From Gracilimonas sp040117685 (lineage in GTDB: Bacteria; Bacteroidota; Rhodothermia; Balneolales; Balneolaceae): 64,000 nucleotides of DNA. This document shows positions 54,916-63,863 of the stretch, piece after piece (position 1 is the stretch's first letter; every line of letters begins with the position of its first letter). The stretch spans positions 1-64,000 of the forward strand of contig NZ_JBEDYP020000010.1 of the NCBI RefSeq assembly GCF_040117685.2. Direction: 5' to 3'. Position numbers and translations under genes: made by a program. The notes beneath the pieces were generated by a model that saw only the letters and a list, made by a program, of their open reading frames with translations, did not search any database and had not been told where the DNA came from.

Positions 54916-55767
54916 ATGAAAGTAGGCCGGTTTGAAATTGAACAGCTCAGCGAAGGGATATTTGAAGTCTTTGATGATGGTATTTTCCAAAAGATAAATT
55001 CCGCTGATATTACAGCTCGTCAACAAAAACCGGGTATCAAAAAGCAATCGGCAGCAATTGGGATAAACCCCATTTTGATCAGAGATGGGAAGCACAATGT
55101 TTTATTAGACACCGGGTTGGGTTGGGGACTGGATCACAAAAGCTCCTACACCGATACCTCCAACCTGCTAACCAACCTGGATATCTTTGGCCTCGCTCCG
55201 TCCGACATTACCCATGTGGTGCTTAGTCACTTACACTTCGACCATGCAGCAGGTTCTACCTATGTGGACCATAATACCTCCACACAGCCTACCATGAGCT
55301 ATTCCAATTACTTTATCCAAAAGAAAGAATGGTACTACGCCCTGGAACAGGTTGGCAAAAAGAAACAGATTTCCGGAGCCGGTTACGAGCTGGATGAATT
55401 TTATAAGCTCGCTGCAGAAGATAAGCTGGTGATGATCACCGATACCTATTTTGAACTGCTGCCGGGTATTGAACTCATCAGAACCGGTGGGCATACCCCC
55501 GGTCACCAAATCGTAAAAATTCAGGATTCCGGAGAAACAGCTTATTATTTGGGTGATTTAGTTCCCTCCGAACATCACCTGAATCACTATGCCATGCGAC
55601 AGATGGATGTAGACCCCATTCAATCCAAGAAAGCAAAAACCCTTATTCTTCGACAAGCATTAAGAGAACAATCGCTGCTGTTGTTCTACCACTCGGTACA
55701 TGCCAAAGCCGGCATGTTAGACCAGGATAAGGACAAGAAGTTTATTCTGAGAGAGATTAACGGGTAA
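54916..55767 (+). CDS. Metallo-beta-lactamase-fold hydrolase
   Basis: A 283-residue MBL-fold protein: HxHxDH motif in LSHLHFDHAAGS, then GGHTPGHQIVK and LGDLVPSEHHL as the later metal ligands, and FYHSVHAKAG at the end. All zinc positions look intact. Resembles the glyoxalase-II/lactonase-like group rather than a true beta-lactamase; there is no signal peptide, so it is cytosolic. Divergent from the oxidoreductase, with its own promoter unseen. Confidence 0.85.
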   Translation: MKVGRFEIEQLSEGIFEVFDDGIFQKINSADITARQQKPGIKKQSAAIGINPILIRDGKHNVLLDTGLGWGLDHKSSYTDTSNLLTNLDIFGLAPSDITHVVLSHLHFDHAAGSTYVDHNTSTQPTMSYSNYFIQKKEWYYALEQVGKKKQISGAGYELDEFYKLAAEDKLVMITDTYFELLPGIELIRTGGHTPGHQIVKIQDSGETAYYLGDLVPSEHHLNHYAMRQMDVDPIQSKKAKTLILRQALREQSLLLFYHSVHAKAGMLDQDKDKKFILREING

Positions 55768-55817
55768 TTTTTTCTAGGAATCAGATTCAGTAACTACCTA
55801 ATATTGCAGGTAAACAA

Positions 55818-57365
55818 TTACTTATTCATCGAAATCAGAAACTCTTCGTTGTTCTTGGTGCCTTTGATTTTCTCGAGCAGGAAGTCCATCGCTTCAAACG
55901 GACTCATATTGGTGAGATAGCGGCGTAAAAGCACCACCTTTTCGCGTTCTGCATCCGAAACCAGCAGTTCTTCACGCCGGGTTCCGCTTCGGAAAATATC
56001 GATGGCAGGATATAAACGACGATCCGAAATTCGGCGGTCGAGGTAAATTTCCATATTACCTGTCCCCTTAAATTCTTCGAATATCACGTCATCCATACGG
56101 GAACCGGTATCGATAAGGGCGGTAGCCAGAATAGTAAGCGAACCACCATTTTCGATGTTTCGGGCGGAACTGAATAACTGTCGCGGTGCCTTCAGGGCTT
56201 CAGAATCAACTCCACCGGTCATGGTTCGACCTTTGCTGGAAGCGGTGATGTTGTAAGCTCGTGCCAGACGGGTGATGGAATCCATCAATAAAAGCACATC
56301 ATGACCACTTTCAACCAGTCTCTTGGCTTTTTCAAATACGATCTCAGCCAATCCGACATGGTTTTCGGGGCGCTCGTCGAAGGTAGAAGCCACAACTTCT
56401 GCTCCTTTCACGGTACGCTCCATTTCGGTCACTTCTTCCGGACGCTCATCAATCAATACAATTAAAATCTTGGTATCAGGATGATTGGCCGAAACAGCAT
56501 TTGCAATATTTCGGAGTATGGTGGTCTTACCGGTTTTTGGTTGCGCAACGATCAAACCACGCTGACCTTTTCCAACCGGAGCAAATAAATCGATAAGTCT
56601 TGTTGAATGGTTCTGCGGATCAAACTCCAGGCGGTAACGCTGATCGGGATGAACCGGAAGCAATTCTTCAAAATCCTGGCGGTTGTCCATGTCATGAGGA
56701 ATCCGGCCGTTCACTCCTTCGATGCGAAGCAGTGCAAAATACCGCTCCCCTACCTTGGGCGGACGAATGACCCCAATCACCACATCTCCCTGCTTCAGTC
56801 TGAATCTCTTAATTTGTGAAGGAGAAACATAGATATCGTCCGGACTGGCTTTATAATTATAGTTCACCGAGCGCAGAAACCCATAACCATCAGGCAGAAT
56901 TTCAAGTGTTCCTTCATTAAACAGATAAGGGCCTAAATCCGGCTCCAATTCCTTAATACGCTCTTCGAGAGAGGTTGCATCCGACTCCGGCAACTTGTTG
57001 TGCTCGTGCCCTTTTCGGCGCTTCTTATTTTTATGCTGATGCTTTTTCTTAGAGGTATTATCGTCTTTCTTATCCTCTTTTTTATATGAAACGATATGAG
57101 ACTGACCTCCGTAGTTCTTCATTTCCGAATCTTTCTCGGCAGAGTCGTTCTTTTGGCGATCATCTTTTTGATCAGAAGCCTTGTTATCAGATGAATTTTG
57201 ATCCTTGGCTTCTTCTCGTATTCGTTCAATAAGCTGAACTTTACGAATTCCGGTTACCCGTTTAATTCCAATTGACTTGGCTAATGTTTGTAATTCGTGA
57301 AGCTTTTTCCCCTCTAAGGATTCCAACTCCCCGGCCGAGATTCCGGCGGTTTCATTATCTGACAT
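55818..57365 (-). CDS. rho: Transcription termination factor Rho with a disordered insert
   Basis: Hexameric RNA helicase that ends transcription. Residues about 15-47 form the Rho N-terminal helix bundle (LESLEGKKLHELQTLAKSIG), then about 48-125 are a lysine/aspartate-rich, low-complexity insert; the cold-shock-like RNA-binding domain (LPDGYGFLRSVNYNYKASPDD) follows, then the ATPase with Walker A PKTGKTT and DSITRLARAYNI. Such inserts are typical of Bacteroidota Rho and in Bacteroides drive phase separation; this is family knowledge. 515 residues. Confidence 0.96.
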   Translation of the reverse strand: MSDNETAGISAGELESLEGKKLHELQTLAKSIGIKRVTGIRKVQLIERIREEAKDQNSSDNKASDQKDDRQKNDSAEKDSEMKNYGGQSHIVSYKKEDKKDDNTSKKKHQHKNKKRRKGHEHNKLPESDATSLEERIKELEPDLGPYLFNEGTLEILPDGYGFLRSVNYNYKASPDDIYVSPSQIKRFRLKQGDVVIGVIRPPKVGERYFALLRIEGVNGRIPHDMDNRQDFEELLPVHPDQRYRLEFDPQNHSTRLIDLFAPVGKGQRGLIVAQPKTGKTTILRNIANAVSANHPDTKILIVLIDERPEEVTEMERTVKGAEVVASTFDERPENHVGLAEIVFEKAKRLVESGHDVLLLMDSITRLARAYNITASSKGRTMTGGVDSEALKAPRQLFSSARNIENGGSLTILATALIDTGSRMDDVIFEEFKGTGNMEIYLDRRISDRRLYPAIDIFRSGTRREELLVSDAEREKVVLLRRYLTNMSPFEAMDFLLEKIKGTKNNEEFLISMNK

Positions 57366-57420
57366 AAAATGTGGCTGTTATAAATATATGATTCTTACTG
57401 AATTTTGGGGTGAACATCGG

Positions 57421-57439
57421 GCTGCCCTATTCCGGCAGC
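57421..57439 (-). other. Small hairpin in the rho upstream region
   Basis: GCTGCC/GGCAGC with a seven-base loop about 55 bp upstream of the rho ATG, between folC and rho. No T-run follows on the minus strand, so it is no terminator. Rho leaders elsewhere are attenuated by Rho itself; this may be part of such a leader. Confidence 0.35.
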
Positions 57440-57483
57440 ATTAAAGGATATTCAATCAGGTAAGGATAAAACGCGGTGTGAAT

Positions 57484-58737
57484 TTATGATACGTTTGTTG
57501 TCCACCGCTTGACGATGGGATAAAAGTAAAAACTTCCCATAAAAATTACTAACTCAGTCTTTAATTCATTTAAAATAATTTCTTTGGTGTTTTCAGAGAT
57601 TAATTCTGCATCTATAAACTGACTGATATTCTCAAACTTAGCCGCCCTTTCCCCATCCTGTTCGATGAAATATGCTTTTTTAAATCCCCGTAAATGGTCG
57701 AAAAAATCCGGTGTTAGCTTATCCTTCATCCCGGAAAAAACCAATACCGTTTCTGCTTTTGGTTTCATCTGCTCCACTGCAGCGAGTGATGATTTCAGAG
57801 CCTGAGCATTGTGAGATCCACTGAAATACCATTCAAACCCGCGATTCAGCTTCTCAAAACGACCGGGAGCCCCTGTAAAAGATTCGATTGAACGTAAAAG
57901 CTGTTCCTTCTCGACTTTAAATTTAGTGTTCAGGATATCAGCTACCACCCAAACAATCGCCACATTCCACTTATTTACAGACTCTTTAAATATTGTCTTA
58001 AGCTGAATCGAAGGTGCATGCAACAAAACAACACCATTGCTCCATTCAGGTCGTAAACTTTCGATTTTATATACCTGAGCATCCTCTTTGTGAGCGACTT
58101 TACTAATTTCGTTTAACGGACCTCCTGGAATATTACCCAGCACTACCGGTTTGTTCTTCTTAATGATGCCAGCCTTTTCCCGTGCTATCTCCTCAATCGT
58201 ATCCCCCAACACATTTTGATGGTCCAAACCAATGCTGGTAATTAACGATACTTCCGGGATAATGATGTTGGTTGAATCCAGCCTTCCACCCAGTCCGGCC
58301 TCAATAATCGCCAGCTCTACCTCTTCTTTTGCAAAAAACCAAAAAGCCAATGCTGTGCTGATTTCGAAATAGCTGAGCTGGATTTCCTGGAGTAACTCTG
58401 CAGATTCCTTAAAGAACTCAAGCAGCTGAGCGTCTGTAATTTCTTCCCCAATCACTCTCACACGTTCGTTGTATCGCAGAAGGTGAGGCGAGGTAAACAA
58501 ACCTGTTTTGAATCCCGCATCCGCGTATACTTTCTCAAGTAAATAAGCGGTCGTCCCCTTTCCATTGGTTCCGGCTATATGAATGCTAGGGTAGCTATCC
58601 TGAGGGTTTCCCAAACGCTCACAGAATTGCCGGATGTTATCGAGTGAGAAGTTTGCAGCCGAAGTACCCGACTTTTGAAACATGGGAATGGAATCGAGAT
58701 AATCCCATACATCCTCAATGCTATTAAATGGTTTCAT
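57484..58737 (-). CDS. folC: Dihydrofolate/folylpolyglutamate synthase
   Basis: Adds glutamate to dihydropteroate/folates. P-loop IHIAGTNGKGTTAYLLEK (about residues 47-64), SPHLLRYNERVRV, and IEAGLGGRLDSTNII are the Mur-ligase-like FolC motifs; the C-terminal part ends with FYFYPIVKRW. 417 residues. It overlaps pabC by four bases (ATGA), giving one folate-synthesis unit. Confidence 0.95.
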   Translation of the reverse strand: MKPFNSIEDVWDYLDSIPMFQKSGTSAANFSLDNIRQFCERLGNPQDSYPSIHIAGTNGKGTTAYLLEKVYADAGFKTGLFTSPHLLRYNERVRVIGEEITDAQLLEFFKESAELLQEIQLSYFEISTALAFWFFAKEEVELAIIEAGLGGRLDSTNIIIPEVSLITSIGLDHQNVLGDTIEEIAREKAGIIKKNKPVVLGNIPGGPLNEISKVAHKEDAQVYKIESLRPEWSNGVVLLHAPSIQLKTIFKESVNKWNVAIVWVVADILNTKFKVEKEQLLRSIESFTGAPGRFEKLNRGFEWYFSGSHNAQALKSSLAAVEQMKPKAETVLVFSGMKDKLTPDFFDHLRGFKKAYFIEQDGERAAKFENISQFIDAELISENTKEIILNELKTELVIFMGSFYFYPIVKRWTTNVS

Positions 58738-59588
58738 TGCTGAAACTCCTTCACCTTCATTTGATCAAAGCCTGCTTTAATCTTCATCACCAACGGGTGA
58801 TTTACTTCAAACCGGATTTCATCCAGTGAAAGAACTTCGGCTATCTCCATCAGAGAATTCGTGCAGAAAACGGCTTCAGCTTGCCGGATATCTGAAAGAA
58901 GGTATTCTGATTCTTCGAATTCAAGTCCAAGTGAGCGAATCACATCAAGAACCAACAACCGGGTTACACCAGGGAGTAAATCACATTTCGTGGATGGAGT
59001 GTATACCTTGTCCTCTTTTATCCAAAAGATGTTAGCTGAAGTTGTTTCGCTGACTTTATCATCCACGGTAAACATCAGTGCATCATCGCAGGAGCGTTTT
59101 GCAGCCTCCTGAGCAGCTTTGATATAGTTTAGCCCATTGCTGAGCTTATGTTTTCGTTCAAGAGCCTCTGAAGGGATGCAGCGCGTTTGAGCTATTGACA
59201 GTTTTAAATCTTTTCGTTCAGTCTGTTGCTTCGACGCCTGAATCATCCACTGAGCATTTTTTGAGCTTGGAGTATATCCTCTCCCCCCATTTCTCCAGCA
59301 TTGAATTCGAATCATAGCTTCAGCATGCTTAAGCTGATTTTGCTTCAATAACTTTTCAACCTGTTCCTTTAATTCTTTAGAAGAAAACGGAGCCTGTATA
59401 TTCAAATAATCGAGACCAGCTGATAATCGGTCAATATGATCATTCCACCCCAAAAATTTACCGGAATAGCTTCTGAGCGTCTCAAAGCAACCGTCGCCAT
59501 ACATCAATCCCCGGTTCAGTGGAGAAATGGCTGCAGCTGATTCCGGAATCAGTTCACCATTCAAAATCATATATACTGATTTACTCAT
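58734..59588 (-). CDS. pabC: Class IV aminotransferase, probably aminodeoxychorismate lyase
   Basis: PLP fold-type IV enzyme of 284 residues. NRGLMYGDGCFETLR near the start, PLP-lysine region LSNGLNYIKAAQEA, and VSETTSANIFWI are family motifs. The overlap with folC favours aminodeoxychorismate lyase (PabC, p-aminobenzoate for folate); branched-chain or D-amino-acid transaminases share this fold. It overlaps the upstream thioredoxin-fold gene by eight bases. Confidence 0.85.
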   Translation of the reverse strand: MSKSVYMILNGELIPESAAAISPLNRGLMYGDGCFETLRSYSGKFLGWNDHIDRLSAGLDYLNIQAPFSSKELKEQVEKLLKQNQLKHAEAMIRIQCWRNGGRGYTPSSKNAQWMIQASKQQTERKDLKLSIAQTRCIPSEALERKHKLSNGLNYIKAAQEAAKRSCDDALMFTVDDKVSETTSANIFWIKEDKVYTPSTKCDLLPGVTRLLVLDVIRSLGLEFEESEYLLSDIRQAEAVFCTNSLMEIAEVLSLDEIRFEVNHPLVMKIKAGFDQMKVKEFQQ

Positions 59589-60108
59589 CTATGTACACTT
59601 TTAGAGAATCGTACCCTACTCCTTTTTCATACCCGATTTGAGAAGTGACAATATTACTTTCTGCATCGAACAAAATGTAGCTCGGAAAACCGGGCACTTT
59701 GAGGTGGTTAAACAGATGCGTGCCATCCAGGTAGGTAAAACCTGGGTATTCAGGTACTTCCGGTAACGATTCTTCCGCATCTTTTACCAAGCCGGCAAGC
59801 ACAATCAACGAATCATTTTCCAGGGTATATTTCTGTATCTCATCCAGCATGGATGTTGACTTTTCGGACCAGCTGGCCCAAAACACCAATAAGGTTGAAT
59901 TCCCCTGCTGCTCTGCAATGGAGGTAGAGTCGGAAGAATTTAAAACCCGCAAAGGCATGGTTTTCAGTGAATCGGAGGTGGCAATATTTTCGTTAAATCG
60001 TGTCCGTTGCTTTCGTTCAAAATTGAAGGAAGAAAATACAATGACCAGCATCGTAATGACGGCCACTCCGATCATAAATGGAACAAATTGTTTTTGCTCT
60101 AAGCGCAT
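59581..60108 (-). CDS. Membrane-anchored thioredoxin-fold protein without active-site cysteines
   Basis: A 175-residue protein with an N-terminal anchor (residues about 11-28, MIGVAVITMLVIVFSSF) and a TlpA-like thioredoxin domain outside the membrane: LLVFWASWSEKSTSMLDEIQ occupies the place of WCxxC, but both cysteines are serine (WSEKS). The cis-Pro loop PGFPSYILFD is kept. Redox activity is therefore unlikely, and a binding or chaperone role is an inference. Leads the operon with pabC-folC. Confidence 0.8.
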   Translation of the reverse strand: MRLEQKQFVPFMIGVAVITMLVIVFSSFNFERKQRTRFNENIATSDSLKTMPLRVLNSSDSTSIAEQQGNSTLLVFWASWSEKSTSMLDEIQKYTLENDSLIVLAGLVKDAEESLPEVPEYPGFTYLDGTHLFNHLKVPGFPSYILFDAESNIVTSQIGYEKGVGYDSLKVYIDE

Positions 60109-60146
60109 ACTTTTTGAGGAAAGATAGAGAAGATTATACTTCTAAT

Positions 60147-60569
60147 TCACTGCTTATACGGAGAAATTAAATCAAGAGGATTTCCCTTTAAATCATGGTA
60201 TATATGGAAGTCAAAGTCTAAGGTGAAAATCTGTGCATTATTTGAATCTTCTACTAAAGATAGAATACTAATATCACCCAAAGAGGCGTCATTGTCACTA
60301 TATTTAAGCACCTGCTTATGGATATAATCCATGTTCTTTGGATATGCTTCTTCAACACTGATAAATTCTTCTTCAATTGTTCGAAAAAGTCCCTCTATTC
60401 CATTCGGAACTCTTCTAAGAATGTGAAAAGCTTCTGAAATTATAATGGAGGTCGTGACAAGGTTTTCTTCAATTCTGCTAATTTTCTCAGAGGCCCATAA
60501 GTGATGCTGGTCCCGCCTATTTAAAATTGCTACGATCGGCCCCGCATCAATGAAGACTGTCTTTGCCAA
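60147..60569 (-). CDS. PIN-domain toxin, VapC-like
   Basis: A 140-residue PIN-domain RNase-like protein starting at TTG (M-AKTVFIDAGPIVAILN), overlapping the antitoxin end by 23 bases in another frame. The first acid is in FIDAGPIVA; further acids in VTTSIIISEAFHIL, NDASLGDISIL and IFTLDFDFH fit the PIN set of four. The longer open frame to 60632 is not likely. Together with the upstream gene it forms a toxin-antitoxin pair. Confidence 0.85.
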   Translation of the reverse strand: MAKTVFIDAGPIVAILNRRDQHHLWASEKISRIEENLVTTSIIISEAFHILRRVPNGIEGLFRTIEEEFISVEEAYPKNMDYIHKQVLKYSDNDASLGDISILSLVEDSNNAQIFTLDFDFHIYHDLKGNPLDLISPYKQ

Positions 60570-60828
60570 AATCTTCCATGTATTTAGGATTAGTGGATAA
60601 ATCTCTTGGCCCGTCTTTAATAATTCCAACAAGGTGTTGCATTCTATCTAATAAAGAACCCGGTTTGGCCTCAATTTCATATTCCATGACTTCTTCATTC
60701 ACCAAATTCATTACCACTTCTTTTTGGGATAGCCCCTTCTTTTCTGCAAGCAGTTTAATCTTGGCTTTCTCTTCCGGCGTTAACTTCATTCCAAACCAGA
60801 CAATATCTTTTTTGTCTTTTGCACTCAT
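60547..60828 (-). CDS. Antitoxin partner of the PIN toxin
   Basis: A 93-residue protein from the ATG at 60828 (an upstream TTG in frame lies inside the operator). Residues about 8-45 (FGMKLTPEEKAKIKLLAEKKGLSQKEVVMNLV) look like a ribbon-helix-helix or similar DNA-binding segment; the acidic, less regular C-terminus (about 50-93) should bind the toxin. Its 3' end overlaps the toxin. It probably represses its own operon through the two palindromes just upstream. Confidence 0.75.
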   Translation of the reverse strand: MSAKDKKDIVWFGMKLTPEEKAKIKLLAEKKGLSQKEVVMNLVNEEVMEYEIEAKPGSLLDRMQHLVGIIKDGPRDLSTNPKYMEDFGKDSLH

Positions 60829-60848
60829 CACGGTCTTATTATTCCAAT

Positions 60849-60878
60849 GTTGCAACCAATCTACTATAAAGTTGCAAC
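60849..60878 (-). promoter_or_regulatory. Two-site palindromic operator of the toxin-antitoxin operon
   Basis: Two copies of the perfect palindrome GTTGCAAC, starting 22 bp apart (two helical turns) and flanking an AT-rich centre that would hold the promoter, 20-50 bp before the antitoxin ATG. This is the arrangement expected for autorepression by a dimeric antitoxin. Confidence 0.65.
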
Positions 60879-60925
60879 AGAGTCCACCAATTTTTTCAAG
60901 AACGGCTTTTCAATACAGCTATGAA

Positions 60926-62464
60926 CTAATTGGCACCTGCTTTTTCGTCCACATCATCAACAAAATACATCGTGGCAGCAGCTATGATCATAACAATCCC
61001 ACCAAGAACCAAAGCATAAACGGCCTCACCTCCGAAGTACGTACGAGTGACAAAGCCCAATATGGTGGCGGCCAAAAGCTGAGGTAGTACAATAAAGAAG
61101 TTAAAGATTCCCATATACAGGCCCATTTTTTGGGCGGGAAGTGAACCCGCCAGAATCGCATAAGGCATCGCTAATATCGAAGCCCATGCTACCCCCACTC
61201 CGATCATGGAAATGATGAGCATCATAGGGTCAGAGATAAAGTAAATCAGTATCAATCCGATTCCACCAAGTACGAGAGATAAAGCATGTACCCATTTACG
61301 ACTCAATAGTTTAGCCAAAGGAGCTAATGCGAAAGCTACAATAGCAGCAACACCATTATAGACCCCGAACATTACACCCACCCAGTCGGCGCCTTCATTG
61401 TAAAGCATGGAGGTTGTATCACTTGTCCCATAGATGTGAGCCGTAACTCCGGATGTGGTATAAATCCACATGGCAAATAAAGCGAACCACGAGAAGAACT
61501 GAACCACAGCCAGCTGCTTCATGGTTTTGGGCATGTGGATGAAATCATGCATTACAACGACCAGTCCGTGTTGGGTTTTACCGCCTTTCTGAAGCAGTCC
61601 GGCTACCAATGAAACCAGACCCGCAGCAATCAAACCACCGGTGGCCACATACACTTCTTTCTCAAGTTCGTATGCAAAAGTGAGATACGTAGTGATTGCC
61701 CCAAAAACGGCAAAAATGATCCCCAGATTAATTTTATTTTGCCCCTTCCCGGCTTCAATAGGCACTTCACGAAGTACCGACTCATCTACAATTTCTTCTT
61801 TCTCAGCTTCCTCAAATCGCTCGAGTTCTTCCGGAGTATATTCTTTGGTTCGAAATACAGTCCAGGCTACAGCACTTATAAAAGCTACCGCTCCAAGGTA
61901 AAACGACCATTTTACAGATGGTGGAATAATCCCCTCCGGGGCTGTGTTTGCCACACCGAACCAGTTAGTCAATATCCACGGAAGTGCAGAAGCCACCACG
62001 GCTCCGGTTCCTATAAAGAAACTCTGCATGGCAAAACCTTTTGTCCGCTGCTCTGACGGGAGCATATCTCCCACAAACGCCCTGAACGGTTCCATAGATA
62101 CATTAATGGAAGCATCCATGATCCAAAGCATACCGGCGGCAACCCAGAGTACGGGCGAGTTGGGCATAATCACCAAAGCAATGGATGCAGCAATGGCACC
62201 GAATAAAAAATAGGGTCTCCGCCGGCCAAGGCGGGTCCATGTTCGGTCACTGAAATAGCCAATAATCGGCTGAACCACCAACCCGGTAAGCGGAGCTGCT
62301 ATCCACAAAATTGGGATATCGTCCACACTGGCCCCCAGTGTTTCAAAAATACGGCTTACGTTTGCATTCTGAAGGGCAAAGCCAAATTGAATCCCCAAAA
62401 AGCCAAAGCTCATATTCCATATTTCCCAAAAGCTGAGGCGAGGTCGTGTGGTTGGTTTTTCCAT
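60926..62464 (-). CDS. MFS sugar transporter (SLC45/GPH-like)
   Basis: A 512-residue carrier with twelve predicted helices. LSFWEIWNMSFGFLGIQFGFALQNANVSRIFETLG at the start and GYFSDRTWTRLGRRRPY (the MFS loop 2-3 motif) match maltose/sucrose carriers of the SLC45-like group. A long cytosolic loop (EELERFEEAEKEEIVDES) lies between helices 6 and 7. It ends 17 bp after the amylase, so it probably imports the sugars that enzyme releases. Confidence 0.9.
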   Translation of the reverse strand: MEKPTTRPRLSFWEIWNMSFGFLGIQFGFALQNANVSRIFETLGASVDDIPILWIAAPLTGLVVQPIIGYFSDRTWTRLGRRRPYFLFGAIAASIALVIMPNSPVLWVAAGMLWIMDASINVSMEPFRAFVGDMLPSEQRTKGFAMQSFFIGTGAVVASALPWILTNWFGVANTAPEGIIPPSVKWSFYLGAVAFISAVAWTVFRTKEYTPEELERFEEAEKEEIVDESVLREVPIEAGKGQNKINLGIIFAVFGAITTYLTFAYELEKEVYVATGGLIAAGLVSLVAGLLQKGGKTQHGLVVVMHDFIHMPKTMKQLAVVQFFSWFALFAMWIYTTSGVTAHIYGTSDTTSMLYNEGADWVGVMFGVYNGVAAIVAFALAPLAKLLSRKWVHALSLVLGGIGLILIYFISDPMMLIISMIGVGVAWASILAMPYAILAGSLPAQKMGLYMGIFNFFIVLPQLLAATILGFVTRTYFGGEAVYALVLGGIVMIIAAATMYFVDDVDEKAGAN

Positions 62465-62481
62465 GCTTCCTGTATGATTAA

Positions 62482-63858
62482 TTATTTAACAAAAATAACC
62501 CATTGATTGGGACCGAAACTGATCTCTTCCGAGGTAACCATTAAACTTGTGGAGTTATAGGTGGTGTACGATTCGTCAACACCAACGTCCTGCAGAGGCA
62601 CGCTTTGGCGATCTCCGCTGAAATTCATTACCACAACAACTTCACTATCATCTTTCTGGCGTTTGTAGGCTAACACTCCTTCTGACCCCTCAGGAATCTG
62701 AATAAACTCCAGATCTCCTCCAAAATCTCCGTTCCACAAAGCGGGAGTATCTCGTTTCAGGCCCACCAGTGTGGTGTAGAAATCCTGGTACTCATACTCC
62801 TTCCATTCGATCGGGTCTTTCTCAAAGAACTCAAGCTGCTTGTCCAATCCGGATTCCTGTCCGTTATAAATCAAGGGCATCCCATCGATGGTAGCCGAAA
62901 GAACAGCGAAGTTCTCGAAATTATCCCCATACATACCCGGGTCTGTGCCATTCCATGAATTTTCATCGTGATTGGAGGTAAAATACATCCGGTAGACAGA
63001 GGATGGATAGTTGGCTTCCGTTACCTGCATCAGGCTATCCAGATGCTGAAAGGTTTGGTGGCCTTTCGCAATTTCACGTATGGTATGTGCATACTGCCAT
63101 GCATAATTCATATGAAATGCTTCTTTCACCAATTCCGGCTCCCCATCTTCGGCAAGCATAAATACCGGTTTTATCGTATTCAGTGAGTCAATCGCTTCTT
63201 TCCAGAAATCAGTGGGAACCATGCCGGCCACATCACACCGGTAACCGTCTATATCAAATTCACGCACCCAGTATTCGAGGGCGTCAATCATGGCAGCCCG
63301 CATTTCTTCGTTTTCATAGTCGAGCTGAATTACATCACTCCAGTCAGTACCTCGTGGAGGCATAAAATTTCCTTCCTCATTCAGTTCGTACCAATCCGGG
63401 TTTTCGGTCCAGGGATTATCCCATGCGGTATGATTAGCTACCCAATCTATAATCACCTTAAAACCCAACTGATGCGCTTCATCCACAAAGCGGGCAAAGT
63501 CAGCTTTGGTACCAAAGTTCGGGTTCACGTCTTTATAATCCTGAACTGAATAGTAGCTGCCGAGTGGCCCCTTTCTATTCTTCTCCCCGATGGGATGAAT
63601 AGGCATCAGCCATAAGATACGGACGCCCATCTCTCTGATTCTTGGTAAGTCTTTTCTGACCGCTTCGATGGTCCCTTCTTCCGAATACTGGCGGACATTA
63701 ATTTCGTAAATACTGGAATTTTTACTCCATTCCAGCTGCTCGACAGAACTTACCGGGGTGTTTTCCGATTTTTGTGCAGGCTTATTACATCCTCCTGCAA
63801 TCACACTTAGTGCAATGAATACCGGTAGTAGGTTGGTTAAGAATTTCTTCATGAACAT
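62482..63858 (-). CDS. GH13 alpha-amylase-type lipoprotein
   Basis: A 458-residue glycoside hydrolase family 13 enzyme. Lipoprotein signal with LSVIAGGC, then the (beta/alpha)8 barrel: DWVANHTAWD (region I), GYRCDVAGM (region II, nucleophile Asp), FMLAEDGEPE (region III, acid Glu) and FTSNHDENSW (region IV), then a C-terminal beta domain ending in PNQWVIFVK. All catalytic residues are present. Anchored at the cell surface or periplasm, it should cut alpha-glucans for the MFS carrier downstream. Confidence 0.94.
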   Translation of the reverse strand: MFMKKFLTNLLPVFIALSVIAGGCNKPAQKSENTPVSSVEQLEWSKNSSIYEINVRQYSEEGTIEAVRKDLPRIREMGVRILWLMPIHPIGEKNRKGPLGSYYSVQDYKDVNPNFGTKADFARFVDEAHQLGFKVIIDWVANHTAWDNPWTENPDWYELNEEGNFMPPRGTDWSDVIQLDYENEEMRAAMIDALEYWVREFDIDGYRCDVAGMVPTDFWKEAIDSLNTIKPVFMLAEDGEPELVKEAFHMNYAWQYAHTIREIAKGHQTFQHLDSLMQVTEANYPSSVYRMYFTSNHDENSWNGTDPGMYGDNFENFAVLSATIDGMPLIYNGQESGLDKQLEFFEKDPIEWKEYEYQDFYTTLVGLKRDTPALWNGDFGGDLEFIQIPEGSEGVLAYKRQKDDSEVVVVMNFSGDRQSVPLQDVGVDESYTTYNSTSLMVTSEEISFGPNQWVIFVK

Positions 63859-63863
63859 TTTTC

